Assembly: GCF_001620055.1 (NCBI RefSeq)
Contig: NZ_LQGY01000004.1
Span: forward strand, 62,001 to 126,000
DNA from: Agromyces sp. NDB4Y10
Lineage (GTDB): Bacteria > Actinomycetota > Actinomycetes > Actinomycetales > Microbacteriaceae
Direction: 5' to 3'
DNA length: 64,000 nt
In this document: positions 20,701 through 28,411 of the stretch, in pieces
How positions within the stretch are numbered: position 1 is the first letter of the stretch
How the letters are laid out: each line of letters opens with the position of its first letter
Made by a program: the position numbers and the translations under genes
The notes under the pieces: generated by a model
Seen by the model: only the letters and a program-made list of their open reading frames with translations
Databases searched by the model: none
What the model was told of the DNA's origin: nothing

Positions 20701-21258
20701 GAGGCGACGCTCGCGAAGCACGCGTCGACCACCATCACCGACCTGATGAGCTCGGATGGCACGCAGGACGGCGACGTCGCGACGATCGCGGGCCTGGTGA
20801 CCAGCGTGCAGCACCGCGTCGCGCGGCAGTCCGGAAACCAGTACGGGATGATCCAGGTGGAGGACTTCTCCGGCGAGATCACCGTGATGTTCATGGGCAA
20901 GGCGTACCAGGAGTTCGCTCCGGCGCTGAAGGGCGACTCGATCGTCGTCGTGCGCGGCCGAGTGAGCCTGCGCGACGACGGGATGAACCTGCACGCGTAC
21001 AGCGTGTTCGAGCCCGAGGTGGGACAGGGCGACGAGAACGGGCCGGTCGTCATCTCCCTGCCCGACGTCCGGGCGACGACCGACACGATCACGGCGCTCG
21101 GCGATGTCCTCATCCGCCATCGAGGCGACACCGAGGTGCGGTTGAAGCTCACCAAGGGGCGCACCGCACGCGTGTTCGAGTTGCCGTACCCCGTCGCCGT
21201 GAGCGCCGACTTCTACGGCGAGCTGAAGAGCCTGCTCGGTCCGAACTGCCTCACGTGA
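17740..21258 (+). CDS. dnaE: DNA polymerase III alpha subunit (DnaE1)
   Basis: This is the catalytic subunit of the replicative polymerase, with 1172 aa from the GTG at 17740. An in-frame ATG 12 bases upstream is possible, but AGGAG at 17731-17735 favours the GTG. The PHP domain at the start (FVHLHVHSEYSMLDG) keeps its metal-binding histidines, consistent with proofreading by this domain as in actinobacterial DnaE1. The polymerase aspartates are in P-D412-F-D414-V-D416. A helix-hairpin-helix region, the OB domain (about 1015-1095) and the C-terminal domain follow. The length is that of DnaE1, not of the mutagenic DnaE2. Confidence 0.96.
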   Translation: MAADSFVHLHVHSEYSMLDGAARVGELMKAAAAEGMPAVAMTDHGNVFGAFDFWKQATDAGVKPIIGTEAYLTPGTHRSDKTRVRWGNGGGDDVSGSGAYTHMTLLSETTEGMHNLFRLSSLASIEGYYFKPRMDRELLQTYSAGLIATTGCPSGEVQTRLRLGQYDEAVQAAAEFRDIFGKENFFAEIMDHGLGIEKRIMDDLLRLAKQLDLPLVATNDLHYTHAHDAKSHAALLCVQSGSTLDDPNRFKFDADEFYLKSAAEMRHLFRDHPEACDNTLLIAERCDVQFNTSANYMPRFPVPEGESEQSWFVKEVERGLHERYPGGIPDDVRKQAAYEVEVISQMGFPGYFLVVADFINWSKNNGIRVGPGRGSGAGSMAAYAMRITDLDPLQHGLIFERFLNPDRVSMPDFDVDFDERRRGEVIKYVTEKYGDERVAQIVTYGTIKAKQALKDSSRVLGFPFGMGEKLTKAMPPAVMGKDIPLSGILDKDHPRYKEAGDIRALIETDAEAKTVFETALGLENLKRQWGVHAAGVIMSSEPLIDIIPIMKREQDGQIVTQFDYPACESLGLIKMDFLGLRNLTIIDDALDNIEANRGFRPVLEDLALDDAEAYQLLSRGDTLGVFQLDGGPMRSLLRQMKPDNFEDISAVIALYRPGPMGANSHINYALRKNGLQPITPIHPELEEPLREILDTSYGLIIYQEQVMAIAQKVAGFSLGQADILRRAMGKKKKSELDKQYEGFSGGMKANGYSDAAIKTLWDILLPFSDYAFNKAHSAAYGVLSYWTAYLKAHYPAEYMAALLTSVGDARDKLALYLNECRRMGIKVLPPDVNESIGFFAAVGDDIRFGLGAVRNVGFNVVDAIRAARDAKGRFESFHDFLKKVPTQVANKRTVESLIKAGAFDSLGHTRRALVEIHEGAVEAAVKEKRAEENGDVGFDFDSLFEDHEKEAAPSPVPDRPEWSKRDKLAFEREMLGLYVSDHPLAGLEATLAKHASTTITDLMSSDGTQDGDVATIAGLVTSVQHRVARQSGNQYGMIQVEDFSGEITVMFMGKAYQEFAPALKGDSIVVVRGRVSLRDDGMNLHAYSVFEPEVGQGDENGPVVISLPDVRATTDTITALGDVLIRHRGDTEVRLKLTKGRTARVFELPYPVAVSADFYGELKSLLGPNCLT

Positions 21259-21290
21259 CGGGCGTCCAGCGGGCGCCCGGTCGTGATCGG

Positions 21291-21296
21291 TAGGCT
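21291..21296 (+). promoter_or_regulatory. Possible -10 box of hisD
   Basis: TAGGCT ends nine bases before the hisD ATG, so the leader would be at most a few bases. Confidence 0.4.
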
Positions 21297-21305
21297 GGGC
21301 GGGCC

Positions 21306-22619
21306 ATGCTGCGCACGATCGATCTCCGCGACTCCCGTCCCTCGATGAGCGAACTGCTCGACCTCGTCCCGCGTGCCGCGACGGATGTCGCGGCGGCGCT
21401 CGACCCGGCCAGGGAGCTCATCGACGACGTCCGCTCCCGCGGCGAGGCCGCGCTGCTCGACCAGGCCGAGCGGTTCGACCGCGTCCGCCCGGCCGCCGTG
21501 CGGGTGAGCGCCGACGAGCTCCGGGCGGCGCGCGATGCGCTGACCGACGAGGTGCGGCGCGCCGTCGAGTCGACCATCGAGCGCGTGCGCGCAGCCAGCG
21601 CCGCGCAGGTGCCCGCTCCCGCGACGACCGTCCTCGGGCCCGGTGCCGTGGTCGAGCAGCGGTGGCAGCCGGTGGCGCGCGTCGGACTCTACGTGCCCGG
21701 CGGCAAGGCCGTGTACCCGTCGTCCGTGGTGATGAACGTCGTGCCCGCGCAGGTGGCCGGCGTCCGGTCCATCGCGCTCGCCTCGCCCGCGCAGGCGGCC
21801 CACGGCGGCCGCATCCACCCGACCATCGCGGGCGTCGCGGCCCTGCTCGGCATCGACGAGGTCTACGCGATGGGCGGCGCGGGAGCGATCGGCGCCTTCG
21901 CCTACGGCGTCCCGGGAATCGGCCTGGACCCGGTCCAGCGGGTCACCGGGCCGGGCAACGTCTTCGTCGCGGCGGCGAAGCGGCTCGTGCAGGGCGTCAC
22001 CGGCATCGATTCCGAGGCGGGACCCACCGACATCCTCGTCATCGCGGATGACACCGCCGACGCCGACCTCGTGGCCTCCGACCTCGTGAGCCAGGCCGAG
22101 CACGACGAGCTCGCCGCGGCCGTGCTGGTGACCGACTCGCCGGCGTTCGCCGAGCGGGTGCTCGACCGGCTCGCTGCCCGGGTCGCGGCGACCCGCCACG
22201 CCGACCGGATCCGCACCGCCCTCGAGGGCCCGCAGTCGGCCGTCGTGCTCGTCGACGACCTCGTGCAGGCCGCCGACTTCGCGAACGCGTTCGGGGCCGA
22301 GCACCTCGAGATCCAGGTGCGCGACGCCGATGCGACGCTCGCCCGGATCGAGAACGCCGGCGCCATCTTCATCGGCCCGTACTCGCCGGTGAGCCTCGGC
22401 GACTACGCGGCCGGATCGAACCACGTGCTGCCGACCGGCGGGCAGGCGCGCTCCGCCGCGGGCCTGTCGGCCGCGACCTTCCTCCGGCCGCAGCAGGTGG
22501 TGCGGTACGACGAGGCCGCGCTCCGCGAGGTCGCGCCGGTCATCGCCGCGCTGTCCGCCGAGGAGGACCTGCCCGCGCACGGCGAGGCCGTGACGGCCCG
22601 CTTCGGCGACCGACCCTGA
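21306..22619 (+). CDS. hisD: Histidinol dehydrogenase (HisD)
   Basis: This zinc enzyme makes the last two NAD-dependent oxidations of histidine synthesis (histidinol to histidine). The 437 aa cover the whole fold. Family landmarks are YVPGGKAVYPSSVVMN, the active-site LVSQAEHDE segment and the FGAEHLEIQ segment that supplies catalytic Glu/His. The rest of the his operon is not beside it; the next genes are nrdR and pyrD. A -10 box close to the ATG suggests its own promoter. Confidence 0.95.
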   Translation: MLRTIDLRDSRPSMSELLDLVPRAATDVAAALDPARELIDDVRSRGEAALLDQAERFDRVRPAAVRVSADELRAARDALTDEVRRAVESTIERVRAASAAQVPAPATTVLGPGAVVEQRWQPVARVGLYVPGGKAVYPSSVVMNVVPAQVAGVRSIALASPAQAAHGGRIHPTIAGVAALLGIDEVYAMGGAGAIGAFAYGVPGIGLDPVQRVTGPGNVFVAAAKRLVQGVTGIDSEAGPTDILVIADDTADADLVASDLVSQAEHDELAAAVLVTDSPAFAERVLDRLAARVAATRHADRIRTALEGPQSAVVLVDDLVQAADFANAFGAEHLEIQVRDADATLARIENAGAIFIGPYSPVSLGDYAAGSNHVLPTGGQARSAAGLSAATFLRPQQVVRYDEAALREVAPVIAALSAEEDLPAHGEAVTARFGDRP

Positions 22620-22628
22620 CCGCGCCGC

Positions 22629-22634
22629 TACGCT
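22629..22634 (+). promoter_or_regulatory. Possible -10 box of nrdR
   Basis: TACGCT ends nine bases before the nrdR ATG, the same spacing as at hisD. A GGGAG lies between. Confidence 0.4.
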
Positions 22635-22643
22635 GGGAGCACC

Positions 22644-23117
22644 ATGCACTGCCCGTTCTGCCGCCACCCGGACTCGCGCGTCATCGACTCCCGCACGAGC
22701 GATGACGGGCTCTCGATCCGTCGCCGCCGCCAGTGCCCGGAGTGCGGCCGTCGGTTCTCGACGACCGAGACGGCGAGCCTCGCGGTGATCAAGCGCTCCG
22801 GCGTCATCGAGCCGTTCAGCCGCGAGAAGGTCGTGCTCGGCGTGAAGAAGGCGTGCCAGGGGCGGCCGGTCACCGATTCCGACCTCGCCGTCCTCGCGCA
22901 GAAGGTCGAGGAGACGATCCGCTCCACGGGCGCGTCGCAGATCGAGGCGAACGACATCGGCCTGGCGATCCTGCCGCCGCTCCGCGACCTCGACGAGGTG
23001 GCCTACCTCCGGTTCGCGAGCGTCTACCAGGCGTTCGAGTCGCTCGAGGACTTCGAGTCGGCCATCGGCCAGCTGCGCGAGGAGCACGGGCGCCTGCCCG
23101 CGCGTCCGGTCGAGTAG
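22644..23117 (+). CDS. nrdR: Transcriptional repressor NrdR
   Basis: NrdR represses ribonucleotide reductase genes in response to ATP/dATP. The 157-aa protein starts with a zinc ribbon (C3, C6, C31, C34) that includes the DNA-contacting Arg-rich turn [13 protein letters not shown], followed by an ATP-cone domain (about 47-137, [15 protein letters not shown]). No nrd genes lie in the window, so its targets are elsewhere. I saw no clear NrdR box near it. Confidence 0.95.
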   Translation: MHCPFCRHPDSRVIDSRTSDDGLSIRRRRQCPECGRRFSTTETASLAVIKRSGVIEPFSREKVVLGVKKACQGRPVTDSDLAVLAQKVEETIRSTGASQIEANDIGLAILPPLRDLDEVAYLRFASVYQAFESLEDFESAIGQLREEHGRLPARPVE

Positions 23118-23120
23118 CCT
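23115..23120 (+). promoter_or_regulatory. Possible -10 box of pyrD
   Basis: TAGCCT includes the nrdR stop codon and ends ten bases before the pyrD ATG. Confidence 0.4.
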
Positions 23121-23130
23121 GTCCCACGGC

Positions 23131-24186
23131 ATGTATCGACTTCTCTTCTCCCAGGTCTTCACGCGCATGGACCCGGAGCGCGCCCACCACCTCGCCTTCG
23201 GCGTCATCCGCCGGCTGCCGCTCCTCGGCATCGGCCGCCTGGTCGAACGCGGCACGGCGCCCGCGCCCGAGCTCGCGGTCGAGGCGCTGGGGCTGCGGTT
23301 CCCGTCGCCGTTCGGCGTCGCCGCGGGCTTCGACAAGGATGCGCTCGCGGTCGTCGGCCTCGGTCACCTGGGCTTCGGCCACGTCGAGGTCGGCACCCTC
23401 ACCGCGATCGCGCAGCCGGGCAACGAGCGCCCGCGCCTGTTCCGGCTCGTCGCCGACCGCGCGCTGGTGAACCGCATGGGCTTCAACAACGGCGGTGCGG
23501 ATGCCGCGGCGGGCCGCATCTCGCGGCTGTCCCGTCGCCCCCATCGACCGGTGCTCGGCGTCAACATCGGCAAGAGCCGGGTCACGCCCGTCGAGCGGGC
23601 GACCGAGGACTACGTGCGGAGCACGAAGGTGCTGGCCCCGCACGCCGACTACCTCGTCGTCAACGTCAGCTCGCCGAACACGCCGGGACTGCGGGGTCTG
23701 CAGGAACTCGACGCTCTCGCGCCGCTGCTCGAGGCGGTCCGCGAGGCCGCCGGGCGCACGCCGTTGCTCGTGAAGATCGCGCCCGACCTCGACGACGCCG
23801 AAGTGGTGCGCATCTGCGAGCTCGTCGTCCGGCTGGGACTGGACGGGATCATCGCGACCAACACGACCATCTCCCGGGCCGGGCTCCTGACGCCGCCCGC
23901 GGAGGTCGAGGCGATCGGCGCGGGCGGGCTCTCCGGCGCGCCGCTCGCGACCCGGTCGCTCGCGGTGCTGCGCCTCATCCGGGAGCACGTGCCGGCGTCG
24001 CTCTGCGTGGTGTCGGTGGGTGGCGTGGAGACCGCCGAGGACGTGCAGGAGCGACTGGACGCCGGAGCCACGCTCGTCCAGGGCTACACGGGCTTCGTCT
24101 ACCGCGGCCCGCTCTGGGCGCGCCAGGTCAACCGGGGACTCGAACGCCTGCGGCGCGAGCGGAGCGTCGCGGCATCCGTCGCCTGA
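23131..24186 (+). CDS. pyrD: Dihydroorotate dehydrogenase, quinone-dependent (class 2)
   Basis: This membrane-associated FMN enzyme oxidises dihydroorotate to orotate in pyrimidine synthesis and passes electrons to quinone. The 351 aa include the short N-terminal helical region typical of class 2 (MYRLLFSQVFTRMDPERAHH), which marks it as the quinone type. FMN-site motifs are FGVAAGFDKDA, FNNGGAD and the active-site NVSSPNTPGLR. It stands apart from other pyr genes. Confidence 0.94.
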   Translation: MYRLLFSQVFTRMDPERAHHLAFGVIRRLPLLGIGRLVERGTAPAPELAVEALGLRFPSPFGVAAGFDKDALAVVGLGHLGFGHVEVGTLTAIAQPGNERPRLFRLVADRALVNRMGFNNGGADAAAGRISRLSRRPHRPVLGVNIGKSRVTPVERATEDYVRSTKVLAPHADYLVVNVSSPNTPGLRGLQELDALAPLLEAVREAAGRTPLLVKIAPDLDDAEVVRICELVVRLGLDGIIATNTTISRAGLLTPPAEVEAIGAGGLSGAPLATRSLAVLRLIREHVPASLCVVSVGGVETAEDVQERLDAGATLVQGYTGFVYRGPLWARQVNRGLERLRRERSVAASVA

Positions 24187-24238
24187 CCGCCGAGGTCGAC
24201 GCCGGCGCGACGAGCCGCCGATGCGCGGTGCATGCCGC

Positions 24239-25297
24239 TCAGAGCATGCCGATGTCCGCGAGCCGGTCGGCCAGGGTCGCGCCGTCGCTGGCGGACACCC
24301 AGGGGACGTCGGCGCCGTGCTGCTCGGCCTTGCTGCGGCCGCCCGCGAGCACCGCCTCGCCGACCGAGAGCTCGCGGATCGCGACGGCGGCGACCCGCTC
24401 GGGGTGCTCGGCCGCGAAGGACGCGTAGAGCTCCTCGTCGTGCTGGCCGTCGTCGCCGATGAGCAGCCACCGGATGTCGGGGAACTCCTCGGCGAGCCGC
24501 CGCAGGTTGTCGGACTTGTGCTCGCGGCCGCTGCGGAACCAGCGGTCGTGCGTCGGACCCCAGTCGGTCAGCAGGATGGGGCCGGCGGGGTAGAGGTTGC
24601 GAGAGAGGAACCGGGTGAGCGTCGGGGCGACATTCCAGGCGCCGGTCGAGAGGTAGACGACCGGGGACCCCGGATGCTGGCGCACGAGCCGCTCGTACAG
24701 CACGGCCATGCCCGGAGTGGGGCTGCGGGCGTGCTCGTCGAGCACGAAGGTGTTCCAGAACGCCACGAACGGGCGGGGGAGCGCCGTGACCATGACGGTG
24801 TCGTCGATGTCGGAGACGATGCCGAAGTGGACGTCGGGTGCGACCACCCAGATCGGCGCCTCGACCGGCTCGGATCCCTCGACCTGCAGCACGGCGCGGT
24901 TCCAGCCCGGTTCGAGGTTGGCCGGAACGCGCGTGTCGACCACGCCGCCGCGGTCGGCGAGCACCTCGATGCGCTCGCCCCCGACCTCGATCGTCACGCG
25001 AACGTCGCCGACGGGGACGCTCGTGAAGCTGCGCCAGCCGCGGATGCCCTGCTCGCGGCGGCGCCGGCGGCGCTTGGACGTGCCCTCGGCCGACGCCGGC
25101 TTCGCGAGGAGCACGCGGCAGAACACCCGCACCCACTCCGTCGAGCCGTAGCCCGTGTACGGCACCACGGTCGGGACGTGGCCCCGGCGCCGCGCCCAGC
25201 GCTCGCGGACGTCGTGGATCCAGTCTTCGAGGCGCGCGGCACCGTGCCGGACCGGTCGTTGCCGGGAACCGGCCGGGACAGGGGAACTCACCGGCAT
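24239..25297 (-). CDS. App1-type phosphatidate phosphatase domain protein (DUF2183)
   Basis: This HAD-type phosphatase of 352 aa has the catalytic motif D163-I-D165-D-T167 at the start of the DUF2183 domain, with YLSTGAWNV and LIGDDGQHDEELY as the later motifs. The N-terminal half, with its YTGYGSTEWVRVFCRVLL region, is conserved in bacterial relatives. Yeast App1 dephosphorylates phosphatidate; the bacterial substrate is unknown to me. It converges on pyrD and is divergent from the TetR gene. A TTGACC (25334-25329) may be its -35. Confidence 0.8.
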   Translation of the reverse strand: MPVSSPVPAGSRQRPVRHGAARLEDWIHDVRERWARRRGHVPTVVPYTGYGSTEWVRVFCRVLLAKPASAEGTSKRRRRRREQGIRGWRSFTSVPVGDVRVTIEVGGERIEVLADRGGVVDTRVPANLEPGWNRAVLQVEGSEPVEAPIWVVAPDVHFGIVSDIDDTVMVTALPRPFVAFWNTFVLDEHARSPTPGMAVLYERLVRQHPGSPVVYLSTGAWNVAPTLTRFLSRNLYPAGPILLTDWGPTHDRWFRSGREHKSDNLRRLAEEFPDIRWLLIGDDGQHDEELYASFAAEHPERVAAVAIRELSVGEAVLAGGRSKAEQHGADVPWVSASDGATLADRLADIGML

Positions 25298-25303
25298 CCA
25301 CTC

Positions 25304-25309
25304 AGTCTT
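25304..25309 (-). promoter_or_regulatory. Possible promoter of the App1-type gene
   Basis: On the minus strand AAGACT ends six bases before the ATG, with TTGACC 19 bases further upstream (25329-25334). This resembles the leaderless promoters elsewhere in the window, with a weaker -10. Confidence 0.35.
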
Positions 25310-25379
25310 TCATGCGGTCCCGACCATGGGTCAAACCCGGCGCGACGCCGCCCGCGTCCGCGAGGTCGCGCGTCGCGGG

Positions 25380-25385
25380 TAGAGT
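25380..25385 (+). promoter_or_regulatory. Possible -10 box of the TetR gene
   Basis: TAGAGT lies 23 bases before the GTG at 25409, followed by a GAGGAGG ribosome binding site. Confidence 0.4.
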
Positions 25386-25408
25386 GGTCCGGCAAGTGAG
25401 GAGGTCCC

Positions 25409-26068
25409 GTGCCCAACATCGACCTGATCCTCGGGACCGATCACGGCCGGAGGCGCTCGGTCCGCACCGAGCCGACGCAGCGCCGGAGCACCCAGCGGCT
25501 CGACGCGCTGCTCGACGCCGCGGCCGAGATCGTGGACGAGCTCGGCTTCGAACGCCTGACGACCCAGATGGTCGCCGAGCGGGCCGGCGCGTCGATCGGC
25601 ACGGTCTACCGGTACTTCCCCGACCGCGTCGCCGTCCTGCACGCGCTCCGGGAGCGCAGCGTGCGCCGGTACCGCGAGCGGCTCGCCGAGGCACTCGAGC
25701 AGGCCGAGCTCGCCGACTGGTGGAACGTCATCGACGCCGCCCTCGCGGTGTGCGCCGAGCTGTACCGCGACGAGCCCGGGTTCACGGTCATCCACGCGGC
25801 GCCTCGTGAGCTGTCCGAGCGCGACGGCGAGGCGGAGATCGCCCACCGCCTCGCGCTCCTCCTCGAGCACGACTTCGGCATCCGCAACGACGCCGAGACC
25901 CGGTTCCGCCTCGGCATCGCCGTCGAGATCGGCGAGGCGCTCATCCACCGCGCCTTCGCGCGCGACGCGGCCGGCGACGTTCGGTACCTCGACGAGGCGC
26001 GGCGCGTGGTGCGCGTGTACCTCGACGAGCACCTCGCCGACCGGGTCGCGGCGACGACCGCGGCCTGA
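25409..26068 (+). CDS. TetR family transcriptional regulator
   Basis: This DNA-binding regulator has 219 aa. The N-terminal helix-turn-helix domain spans about residues 27-75 (LDAAAEIVDELGFERLTTQMVAERAGASIGTVYRYFPDR). The C-terminal ligand domain is unassigned but holds TetR_C-like helices. It starts with GTG after GAGGAGG. It lies 107 bases upstream of a co-directional osmoprotectant ABC operon and divergent from the App1-type gene. Either could be its target; no clear dyad was found to decide this. Confidence 0.88.
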   Translation: MPNIDLILGTDHGRRRSVRTEPTQRRSTQRLDALLDAAAEIVDELGFERLTTQMVAERAGASIGTVYRYFPDRVAVLHALRERSVRRYRERLAEALEQAELADWWNVIDAALAVCAELYRDEPGFTVIHAAPRELSERDGEAEIAHRLALLLEHDFGIRNDAETRFRLGIAVEIGEALIHRAFARDAAGDVRYLDEARRVVRVYLDEHLADRVAATTAA

Positions 26069-26175
26069 GAACCTCCCGAGAGCCGCCCGAACCGGCCTGC
26101 CGCCGTTGCCACGGACCGCCGCGAGGTGTTTGGCTTGAGGATGCGCCGACCGGCGCCCCGCACGGGGGAGGCAGC

Positions 26176-26988
26176 ATGATCGAGTTCCGCGGTGTCACGA
26201 AGCAGTTCCCCGACGGCACCGTGGCCGTCAGCGACGTCGACATCGTCATCCCGCCGCATGAGACGACGGTGCTCGTCGGCTCGTCCGGCTCGGGCAAGAC
26301 GACCCTGCTCCGGATGATCAACCGCATGGTCGACCCGACCGGCGGCCAGGTCCTCATCGACGGGACGGATGTCGCGACGGTCGACCCGGTGAAGCTCCGT
26401 CGGGGCATCGGGTACGTGATGCAGAACTCCGGCCTGCTCCCGCACCGCAAGGTGATCGACAACGTCGCGACCGTGCCGCTGCTTCGAGGCGAGTCGAAGC
26501 GCGCGGCGCACGCGCGCGCCCTCGAACTGCTCGACACGGTCGGCCTCGACCGGTCCCTCGCCGACAAGTACCCGTCGCAGCTCTCGGGCGGACAGCAGCA
26601 GCGCGTGGGCGTCGCCCGCGGGCTGGCCGTCGACCCGAACATCCTGTTGATGGACGAGCCCTTCGGTGCGGTCGACCCGATCGTGCGCGCCGAGCTGCAA
26701 CAGGAGCTGCTGCGGCTGCAGGGCGAGCTCGGCAAGACGGTCGTGTTCGTCACCCACGACATCGACGAGGCGTTCCTCCTCGGCGACCAGGTCGTGATCA
26801 TGCAGCAGGGCGGTCGCATCTCCCAGGCCGCCTCACCGGCCGAGATCCTGGCGAACCCCGCCGACTCGTTCGTGGCGGACTTCGTGGGCGCCGATCGCGG
26901 CAAGCGGGCCCTCCACGTGCGCGAGGTCGACGGGCGGAGGATCGTCGTCGACGCCGACGGGCGCCCGGCCGGGGTCCTCACCTCGTGA
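26176..26988 (+). CDS. Osmoprotectant ABC transporter, ATP-binding protein
   Basis: This is the ATPase of a glycine betaine/choline-type importer (ProV/OpuCA/YehX group). It has 270 aa, with Walker A G35-S-S-G-S-G-K41-T, signature L136-S-G-G-Q and Walker B ending D160-E161-P. Unlike OpuAA/ProV it lacks the tandem CBS domains, so it would not sense ionic strength that way. GGGGGAGG precedes the ATG. The stop overlaps the first permease start (GTGA), and the four genes form one operon. Confidence 0.92.
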   Translation: MIEFRGVTKQFPDGTVAVSDVDIVIPPHETTVLVGSSGSGKTTLLRMINRMVDPTGGQVLIDGTDVATVDPVKLRRGIGYVMQNSGLLPHRKVIDNVATVPLLRGESKRAAHARALELLDTVGLDRSLADKYPSQLSGGQQQRVGVARGLAVDPNILLMDEPFGAVDPIVRAELQQELLRLQGELGKTVVFVTHDIDEAFLLGDQVVIMQQGGRISQAASPAEILANPADSFVADFVGADRGKRALHVREVDGRRIVVDADGRPAGVLTS

Positions 26989-27671
26989 ACTGGCTCTGGT
27001 CCAACCTCGACCGCGTCGGCGAACTCGTCGTGGTGCACCTGGCATTGTCGGTGCCGGCGATCATACTGAGCTTCGTGCTGTCGGTCCCGCTCGGATGGAT
27101 CGCCCACCGGCACCGGTGGTCGCGCGGCATCCTGCTCTCGATCGTCGGGCTGCTGTACGCCATCCCCTCGCTCGCGCTGTTCATCGCGCTGCCCGCCGCC
27201 ACCGGGCTGAGCCTCCGCTCGCCCGTGAACCTCGTGATCGCCCTCACGCTGTACGGCATCGCCGTGCTCGTGCGCACCGCGACCGACGCGTTCGACGCGG
27301 TCGAGCGCGACATCCGCCAGTCGGCCACCGCCATCGGCTATTCGGCGGCGGGGCGGTTCTGGGGCGTCGAGCTCCCGCTCGCCGGGCCCGTGCTGCTCTC
27401 CGGGCTCCGCGTGGTGATCGTGAGCACCGTGAGCCTCGCCACGGTCGGCGCGGTGATCGGCGTGCAGAGCCTCGGCAGCCTCTTCACCGACGGGTTCCAG
27501 CGCGGCATCCAGGTCGAGATCATCACCGGCATCGTCGCGACGATCCTGCTCGCCCTGCTGCTCGACTGGATCGCCGTCCTCCTCGGCCGCCTGCTCATGC
27601 CGTGGACGCGCACGTCGCGGCTCCGCCGTGCGGCGCCGGTCGAGGTCGCCGTCGGAGCGGAGGGCTCGTGA
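26985..27671 (+). CDS. Osmoprotectant ABC transporter, permease 1
   Basis: This is a membrane subunit of the importer, 228 aa with five or six hydrophobic segments. The binding-protein-dependent permease loop is seen as SATAIGYSAAGRFWGVELPLAGP, the EAA-type motif that contacts the ATPase. It resembles OpuCB/YehW. The GTG start overlaps the ATPase stop and its own stop overlaps permease 2 (GTGA). Confidence 0.9.
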   Translation: MNWLWSNLDRVGELVVVHLALSVPAIILSFVLSVPLGWIAHRHRWSRGILLSIVGLLYAIPSLALFIALPAATGLSLRSPVNLVIALTLYGIAVLVRTATDAFDAVERDIRQSATAIGYSAAGRFWGVELPLAGPVLLSGLRVVIVSTVSLATVGAVIGVQSLGSLFTDGFQRGIQVEIITGIVATILLALLLDWIAVLLGRLLMPWTRTSRLRRAAPVEVAVGAEGS

Positions 27672-28411
27672 ACCTCTTCGCCGACGCCTTCGCCTGGCTC
27701 GCCGACCCCGCCAACTGGAGTGGCGCGGGCAGCATCCCGCAGCGCCTCGGCGAGCACCTGTGGGTATCGGCGGTCGTGCTCGTCATCGCCGCGGTCATCG
27801 CCCTGCCCGTGGGCGCGTGGGTCGGACACACCGGTCGCGGCCGCGAACCGGCCGTCATGCTCTCCGGCGGACTCCGCGCGCTGCCGACGCTCGGCGTGCT
27901 GACGCTGTTCGGCACCTGGCTCGGGATCGGCCTGCAGGCGCCCGTCATCGCGCTCGTGATCCTCGCGATCCCGCCGCTGCTGGCCGGCGCGTACGCCGGC
28001 TTCGAGTCGGTCGACCGGCGCACGATCGACGCGGCCCGGGCCATGGGCATGCGGGAGCTGCAGATCGTCGGCAAGGTGGAGCTGCCCCTGGGACTGCCGA
28101 TCGTCGTCGGCGGCATCCGCTCGGCCACCCTGCAGATCATCGCGACGGCCACGCTCGCGGCGTACATCGCCGACGAGGGGCTCGGCCGCTTCATCTTCAG
28201 CGGGCTGAAGACCCGCGACTACGCCGAGATGCTCGGCGGATCCATCCTCGTGATCCTGCTGGCGCTGGTCGTCGACGGGCTGTTCGCACTCGCGCAGCGG
28301 CTCGTGGTGCCCGCCGGCGTGCGCGCCACGCGCGCCAGAGAGCTCCGTTCGGGACCGGCCCGGTCTCGAGCGGCCGTGGGGCAACCCATCACCGAAGGGA
28401 ACCAGCAATGA
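27668..28411 (+). CDS. Osmoprotectant ABC transporter, permease 2
   Basis: This is the second membrane subunit, 247 aa, with about six hydrophobic segments. The EAA loop reads ARAMGMRELQIVGKVELPLGLP, and the following IRSATLQIIATATLAAYI segment is characteristic of OpuCD/YehY. The two permeases are distinct paralogues, so the channel is a heterodimer. It starts with GTG overlapping permease 1 and is followed by the binding protein with an ATGA overlap. Confidence 0.9.
   Translation: MNLFADAFAWLADPANWSGAGSIPQRLGEHLWVSAVVLVIAAVIALPVGAWVGHTGRGREPAVMLSGGLRALPTLGVLTLFGTWLGIGLQAPVIALVILAIPPLLAGAYAGFESVDRRTIDAARAMGMRELQIVGKVELPLGLPIVVGGIRSATLQIIATATLAAYIADEGLGRFIFSGLKTRDYAEMLGGSILVILLALVVDGLFALAQRLVVPAGVRATRARELRSGPARSRAAVGQPITEGNQQ

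Noticed and set aside
17668-21120. A 1150-codon open frame on the minus strand across dnaE, and similar very long minus-strand frames at 1898-3517, 43672-46734 and 49035-52508
   Set aside because: They mirror the codon structure of genes on the other strand. In GC-rich DNA antisense frames stay open because stop codons are rare. Their translations are Arg/Val/His/Asp-rich with no recognisable domain.
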